Below, piece by piece: positions 58,288 to 64,000 of a stretch of DNA of 64,000 nucleotides (positions are counted from its first letter, which is position 1; the number at the start of each line of letters is the position of its first letter). The translations under genes were made by a program, and so were the position numbers. The DNA comes from Acorus gramineus (lineage: Eukaryota > Streptophyta > Magnoliopsida > Acorales > Acoraceae). A model generated the notes under the pieces. That model was not told the DNA's origin and searched no databases. It was given only the letters and a program-made list of their open reading frames with translations. The stretch is taken from the NCBI GenBank assembly GCA_030737835.1, contig CM060848.1:19693309-19757308 (forward strand). The letters run 5' to 3'.

Positions 58288-58759
58288 GACCTAGTTTGAT
58301 AAAATGATAAGTTTTTAGGATAAGTTAGCATAATTTATGAGGATAAAAAATCTATTATTTTTATCCAAATTTGTGTTTATTAATGCTTCTTATTATCCTC
58401 ATTTTTTGTGTTCTTATCATCAATCTTGTATTTGGATCAAATATGAAATAACTTTAATTTTTTTTAAAAATATCAAATCTATCTTTTCTATTAATGGGGG
58501 TATTAATGTTGTTTAGTGGAACATTCTTTTATGTTTTTTGTTTTGATTTTTTTTTTTTTTAAAAAGTAGTCATTAATGTTATCCCAATTTTACAAAATAG
58601 AGATAAAAAATTGAGACAAAGTTTATTCCACCTTTTACCCAGAACAAACTATCCTAATTTTTTATATCAAAATGTGAACAATTGCCATATGGGATAACAA
58701 GTGGATTTAACCCAATTTTTTCTTTATCCCAACCCCTTATCCCCTTGCCAAACTATGCC
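58288..58759. mobile_element. Tourist/Harbinger-like MITE, about 470 bp
   Basis: The left end GACCTAGTTTGATAA and the inverted right end GGCATAGTTTGGCAA pair. TAA flanks both sides (58285-58287 and 58760-58762). ATAAGGATAA-like motifs and their inverse occur inside. It is non-coding. Confidence 0.6.
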
Positions 58760-58888
58760 TAAGGGTACGTCACTCTTGCATTCCTAACTCAGAATATGAA
58801 ATCTCTCGTAATAGGAAAATTGTAAAAAGATATGTATTTCATTTGAATATGTACTTTCTTCTTTTTTTTTCTTTTTTCTTTTGAAGTG

Positions 58889-59511
58889 TGTACTTTATTA
58901 GACATGAAGAGACTACAAAAGTGACTGTAGATGTAGAGGGAATTTCGCACTCTTCTTAAGAGCACCACGTGTCTCGACAAACCAAGTAAATAGATAGCGT
59001 GACTCAACTCAGGTTAGAACCGAGTAGCCTTCGATCAAAGAAGAGGTGGGATGACTCGACAAGAGAGTCCTGCTCGCGAAGGCCTGTTTGGAAATCACCT
59101 GACCCAAACATGACACTTCGGGTTGAATCTCTTCCACCATAAACATTATCACAGGAGGGCCACAGCTGCAACCAGATCAACACCTTCCCTGGAACGACCG
59201 AGGCAAATCGACCAAGCTAGCCACTCATACCCAACATGACCGTTGGGGTGCGCCACCCTGACCTGGGTTCGGACCAGGCCTTAACCACGGGAGGTAAGCC
59301 AAGTGCCTCATACATTGTCAAAATGCATCAAAAAATCTTTGCGAGAAAAAAAAAAAAAAAAAGACTGCATGAAATATCGAATTCAGAAAGAGTAGTGCAC
59401 AACAGATGTCTGGTCGTAACTTTTCACATGAGATGCTCATCACAACTTTTTGGACGATGCATCTATTTATGGGTTCCAATGCAGATATGATTGGAACCAG
59501 GAATGAGGGGA
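58889..59511. other. Unidentified moderately GC-rich segment and gene 3' UTR
   Basis: Between about 58900 and 59330 the sequence is less AT-rich than its surroundings and holds CTGACCTGGGTTCGGACC near 59259. I could not match it to a gene or defined element. The last ~180 bases should contain the 3' UTR of the minus-strand gene. Confidence 0.3.
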
Positions 59512-62500
59512 CTAAAGTTTCCAGTATACGCCCAACTGGTGCAAAATGCCCGCCACAAGTGCCCAAAATAGAATCTGGGCAAACAAGACATAAAGGAGAA
59601 TGCCTACTCTTTTAGAGTGCCACAACCCGATAAAAATATGCTTCTTAATCCAATAGACCTGCCAACAATGTATTTGTCATCATTTTTGTAGGAGAAGAGA
59701 GATTAAAGGGCAGGGAGGTATGAGAGATAAATGGCAAGAATAAATACCAGTGTCTTATGAGGATCATCATAATACCACCCATTGATAAATCCTTCAAATA
59801 TGCCTTCCGCTGCCATCACATAAACAAGCATAGCATTCATGCCAATCCACTCCATTGGAAGAAATAGATTACGCAAACCCCACATGTCAACCTGTTTAAA
59901 GAATGCACTTAAAACTTAGATGATTGGTGAAAGTGATGATATTTGAGAAAATGCAATTGGAAGGGTCATTTTAAGCTTAGCGCATTTAGTGAGAAGCATG
60001 TGTTCTTCATTGTTAATCTCAATACAATAGTCAAGAAGTCTTATTTTTCAATCATATTAAACATGAATCATAATTGAGTCCAGGAAACACATGTATCATC
60101 ATCTGTAAACATGGGCACTGCAATGTTTCCATAAGATGAAGCATTTGTATATTATTACAACATATGAACATAATAGGTAGGACAATTATATTTTCTTCAT
60201 GCGGAACACTTCAAATCATTAGAAAGGTTCAAATCATCAGAAAGGTGAACTTTTCATTTGAATCGGCTGGAAAGTAATAAAATTGTAAAATATTATAAAT
60301 AATGGGGTGTGGCAGATTCACATACAAGAATGTAGAAGCTGGAAAATACAAGCGCCGCTGCACCAGCTGTAACACAAACATAGCTGAAGCTGTACAACTG
60401 TTTGTTCAATGGGATTGCTGAAAGGTGATTGAATAGCATTAGTAGTGATTGAACGGGATACTCCATAAAAATGATGGCACGAGGTGAAAGAAAACATATA
60501 TAAATATATTAAATGACAAACAAGAGCTTGCTTTCTCACCGCTTGTAAAGTGTAGTATAATTCCAGAAATTAAAAGAGCAAAGCCCATCAAGACCCAGTG
60601 TCTCAGTCTTTGCGTGTGACCCTGAAGGAAAACAAGACAGAACAGATTGCTGAAGTTCAAAGATAAATTTCTGTATTGTATCAACCCATGAGGAGCATGA
60701 AAATAACCTTAATATGCACCAGCACATGCCCGAAATGCACTCCGATGATCGTAGTCAAGATAGAAGATATTGAGCTACATGGGGATCAAGCTAAGATATA
60801 AGGCGCACCATAAAAACAAAAGCCTACCTACAAACCACTCCTCTAAAAATATCCTAGGTTTTTCTGTAGCTTGGGATTGTAAATTTGTTTATGATAGAGT
60901 GGAAAAAAAATGATGACAGCAAACATAACACATTTATCAACTATAGTGTCAATAAATAAATGTTTCAAGCTTAGCACACCTGAGAATTCCTTCAGGTTCA
61001 AATGGTGCTTGACACCAAGATGGAGCATCCGCTCGAATGGACCCCTCATGAGGGGAAACATTAGTGCAAGCCTGCAGTAAATTGAATGATGATGAAAGGG
61101 ACAACTGCTATTAGTGGAAATTATTAAAACAGACTACATAAAAACAGGTGGAGCGAGAACTGTATACTACATAGTGTTTTCTGTTATGCAACAGAAAACT
61201 GACCTTAGTTCTTCTCCAAGCAGGATGGTGATACATGTGGTTGATTCCTAGAACTCTCCTATCGATATGTCCAATGGCATTGCAAGGGGGATCCAACTTC
61301 CCTCTCACACCACAAGCTACCTGAGTCGTCGAATCACTTCATTCATTAACAGGATTAATAAGGTACATTTTGAAATGGACTGAAATCAATGCGTCAACAT
61401 GACAAATGGATACTGTTATGTACAACGCCGGTCCACATGCAGTCCTCACATGTTTTTTTATTTTTCTATTTTTTATAACGGTGTATGTTTCATGTAAAGA
61501 AGAATATACTTTCGCAAAATGAGATATATACCCCAATGAACTGTATGGACCAACTTATAGAAGTGAAAATTCACGTGCTTCGTTCAACAAGGTATACACA
61601 TTGTTGGACATTTGTGGAACTGCAAACAGGGCTGTAATTGGGATCGTGAATAACAGCACAACTAATATACCTAACCAATAAGTTCTCAATTATTACATAG
61701 CTGTGATGGAATGTCAAGCAAATTGACAAACCAATTTGTATAAGAATTTGCCTGGTGTGCTAATCCTACACTATGTGTTATGTAATATATGGAATAACAA
61801 AAAAAAAAAAATGATGACCTTATGTGCAATGAACCATATGAAACGTGATACATGCCATATGCGAAATTAGGAATCTGTAATAAAATGGCATTAAATTGAT
61901 AACCATCTCTTGTTTAAATATCAATAAACACAATTATTACATTATTTCGAAACCTGTAGCACAAAATATTACACACTGACTAGTGAAAAACAGGAACATT
62001 GATTGGCAAATGGAAGAGGCTTGATCCAATGAACTGAGATACCCAAATTAAAGCAAATCCAGTGCACTGAATATTGGATAGACTCTAATACAATTCATAG
62101 AATGATAAAATGATGACTAACATTCAAGTCGTGTTGCTAAGGAGGCCGCTCATCTCCGAGCTAAAACTTTTCAAGCAATGAGGTTCTATATCATGTTCAC
62201 AGATCAACAAGAATGTTTTAAGCGTTCACAATTTATTTTAGCAATGAAACATATCATGTACATAATGGCTGATTTCCACTGAAGATGTGATTTAGCCTCG
62301 AAGAACCACCATAATTATATAAATGGAGAAGAATTTATCGTAAGTGCAAATTAAATTATATTATTTGCCGACACCTGAACTTACCTTAAAAACCCATTAG
62401 CAGTAACTAAAAAACCTAGAAAGGAAATAACATGTCATGCTCAATATTAGCCAAGGACATTCATGATTTATGTTTGCTTTTGAAAAGAGAAAAAGGTCCA

Positions 62501-63196
62501 ATTCTTTCCTTGCAGAATGTCGATTAATGATCCTCACAAGAAAATGCACACTGACTAAAGCCAAAGTGACCAAAGTTTGTGTTCATGGAAACAAAACAAT
62601 TTTTGAAAACAATTACCATGCCTAGTCTATATATTGTCTCTAATCTTGAGTTTTGACGTCAAAGAACACCACATTCCATGATATGAGATTCAGAGGGAAG
62701 TTACTTACTGTGAGAACCTTGCCGTAGTCCTTGCTATTGCTGTTGTGAACTGTAAACTCCCAGTTGGGAACATACATGCCATAAAGCATTGCCAAGTAGA
62801 CAATAAGAATACAAGCACCGGCTAACCTAAAAAGTTCAAATGAAAACTGAAGAATATATTCAATAAAGTAAAAATTGGGAAAAAATTACAATCAGAGATA
62901 TAAATTAGAGTTTCTCACCATTGCCAAAGATATGACCTGAATATTGAAGATTTTGTGTGTGATCGGCTCTCAGATTGTGTGTTCTTTGTTGAGATCTCTA
63001 ACAGGGCTACTATCAGATAAGCAAGAGCGATTCGCTAAACAAATCCAGACACTTTTTTTCAACAATAGTTTTTTCCATTTCAAACATCATGTACAAAACA
63101 AAAATAACATCTCTCCCACCTGGAGGATGCCACACCATCTTATCTGCTTCATGTCAACCCCATATGTCAGTTCATCAGGGGCATGTGAGTATCCAC
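59512..63196 (-). CDS. Heparan-alpha-glucosaminide N-acetyltransferase-like membrane protein, 3' part
   Basis: Ten exons on the minus strand: 63196-63120, 63034-62919, 62826-62709, 61320-61204, 61071-60980, 60774-60708, 60621-60540, 60417-60326, 59891-59748 and 59658-59512. They give 349 residues after a split first codon. Family landmarks run in order: GYSHAPDELTYGVDMKQIRW, DPPCNAIGHIDRRVLGIN, PHEGSIRADAPSWCQAPFEP, EWIGMNAMLVYVMAAEG and the end HQLGVYWKL. Several membrane segments alternate with these loops. The group (DUF5009, HGSNAT-like) is named after the human lysosomal enzyme; the plant role is not known. The N-terminal exons, with the LDVFRG-like start, must lie beyond 64000. No upstream exon was found in 63197-64000. 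Confidence 0.9.
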
Positions 63197-63841
63197 CTTC
63201 ATATGTAAGAAAAATCAATTGTCTAAAATGCAAACTGAGCCTTAATTTACAAGGTACAATTTAGATAAACAGGAGTAGAAACAACTGCCTACACTAATTC
63301 CAAAAGATTGGGGACGATTATACAAATCATACTCCTCGTGAATTCATTATTCCTCATATATTTGCAAACATTAGTCTTCCTAGGCCTGCTCTTTCATACT
63401 CTCCACAATGTGATAGTCATTTCTGCCATCTTCACAGATGTTCACATGTCCAGATTCAAAACCACATCCAACTTTTTGTTATTATATTATACTCGTAACA
63501 TATTTAAACTATTGATGCAGATCGAAATTGTGGTGGAAACAAAATACAAAATGAAATAAAAATAATAAATTTTCAAACTGACATTGAAGTACACAACTAG
63601 ATAAATTGGGACCTCACAAGCTTCACCAATCCAAAATACAAAATAACTCAAATTGAATTTCAATACTGTATTCTTGTTTGGATTGAATAGGGAGTATTTA
63701 TAGTCCTCAGAAATGGTTACAAATCCCAGATTTTGAGGTGTCAGATGAATGTGGAAAATTTTGAAAACAAAAGTCTCAGAAGTGGTTGCAAATCCATATT
63801 TTAAGGTGCTGAATGAGCCTAAAGAAATTTGAAAACAAATG

Positions 63842-64000
63842 TGTAAGGGTCTGTTTGGAAACACATTTGAAAAATAAGATTTTGAATAAAATGGCTTAAA
63901 TAGACTTTGATTCCTGGAAAGCGCATTTTCTGCTCTTATTGTTGTACTAAAAGCTATAAGTAACTTTGTCATTAAGCATGCTTCCTGAAACCCATTTGGT
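63842..64000. mobile_element. Possible left end of a MITE in an intron, cut by the window edge
   Basis: GGGTCTGTTTGGAAACACAT resembles the GGTCCGTTTG ends of other elements in the window, and the sequence reaches AAACCCATTTGG at the edge. This position is in an intron of the acetyltransferase-like gene. The right end is not in view. Confidence 0.3.

Noticed and set aside
34401-59511. LTR retrotransposon or virus-derived fossils
   Set aside because: I looked for paired long terminal repeats, a primer-binding site and gag/pol-like frames and saw none that I could support. The repeats here are MITEs.

Overview
The window is nuclear DNA of a flowering plant. It holds six intron-rich genes whose proteins match angiosperm families along their length, AT-rich gene-poor spacers, and many miniature inverted-repeat transposable elements (MITEs). 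GC-rich first exons, such as the alanine-rich start of the kinesin and the 2.4 kb first exon of the ABC transporter, suggest a monocot or another lineage with GC-rich 5' coding ends. The species cannot be named from the sequence. I saw no prokaryotic, organellar or viral genes, no CRISPR array, no tRNA or rRNA gene, and no LTR retrotransposon that I could define.

Layout. At 145-3703 (+) lies a complete SPX-RING ubiquitin ligase (NLA/BAH1 type, 328 aa, 6 exons). The 3.7-10 kb stretch is intergenic, with small MITEs, a 163-bp tandem array and a palindromic element. At 10472-18559 (+) is a complete kinesin-13A (821 aa, 12 coding exons) with repeat-loaded introns. NOP16 follows at 21547-22921 (-; 183 aa, 3 exons). 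An ESD4-type SUMO protease lies at 25284-33032 (-; 488 aa, 9 exons), with a LINE fragment and a hAT-type MITE in its introns. A full-length ABCC transporter of the ABCC4/14 group lies at 35728-41670 (-; 1501 aa, 9 coding exons plus a likely 5'-UTR intron). The 42.3-59.5 kb stretch has no gene I can support and is built from transposon remnants. At 59512-63196 (-) are the last ten exons of a heparan-alpha-glucosaminide N-acetyltransferase-like membrane protein, whose start lies beyond base 64000.

The genes are an ordinary syntenic mix and not a pathway: phosphate/nitrate signalling, microtubule depolymerisation, 60S ribosome assembly, deSUMOylation, membrane export and a membrane acyltransferase-like protein. 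All exon joins were made by hand from GT/AG sites, reading frame and family similarity, and the frame stays open across every join.

The most unusual content is repeat structure. (1) Six copies of a ~540-bp element are almost entirely one palindrome (arms ~265 bp); the best copy has a perfect 9-bp target-site duplication (TSD), which points to a Mutator-type MITE. (2) Five different hAT-type MITEs have 8-bp TSDs and ends packed with a short family-specific motif; two sit inside palindromic copies. (3) A later 232-bp tandem duplication captured one end of a hAT MITE with its TSD. (4) A ~2-kb element has ~125-bp terminal repeats and a doubled left end. No new protein system is evident.
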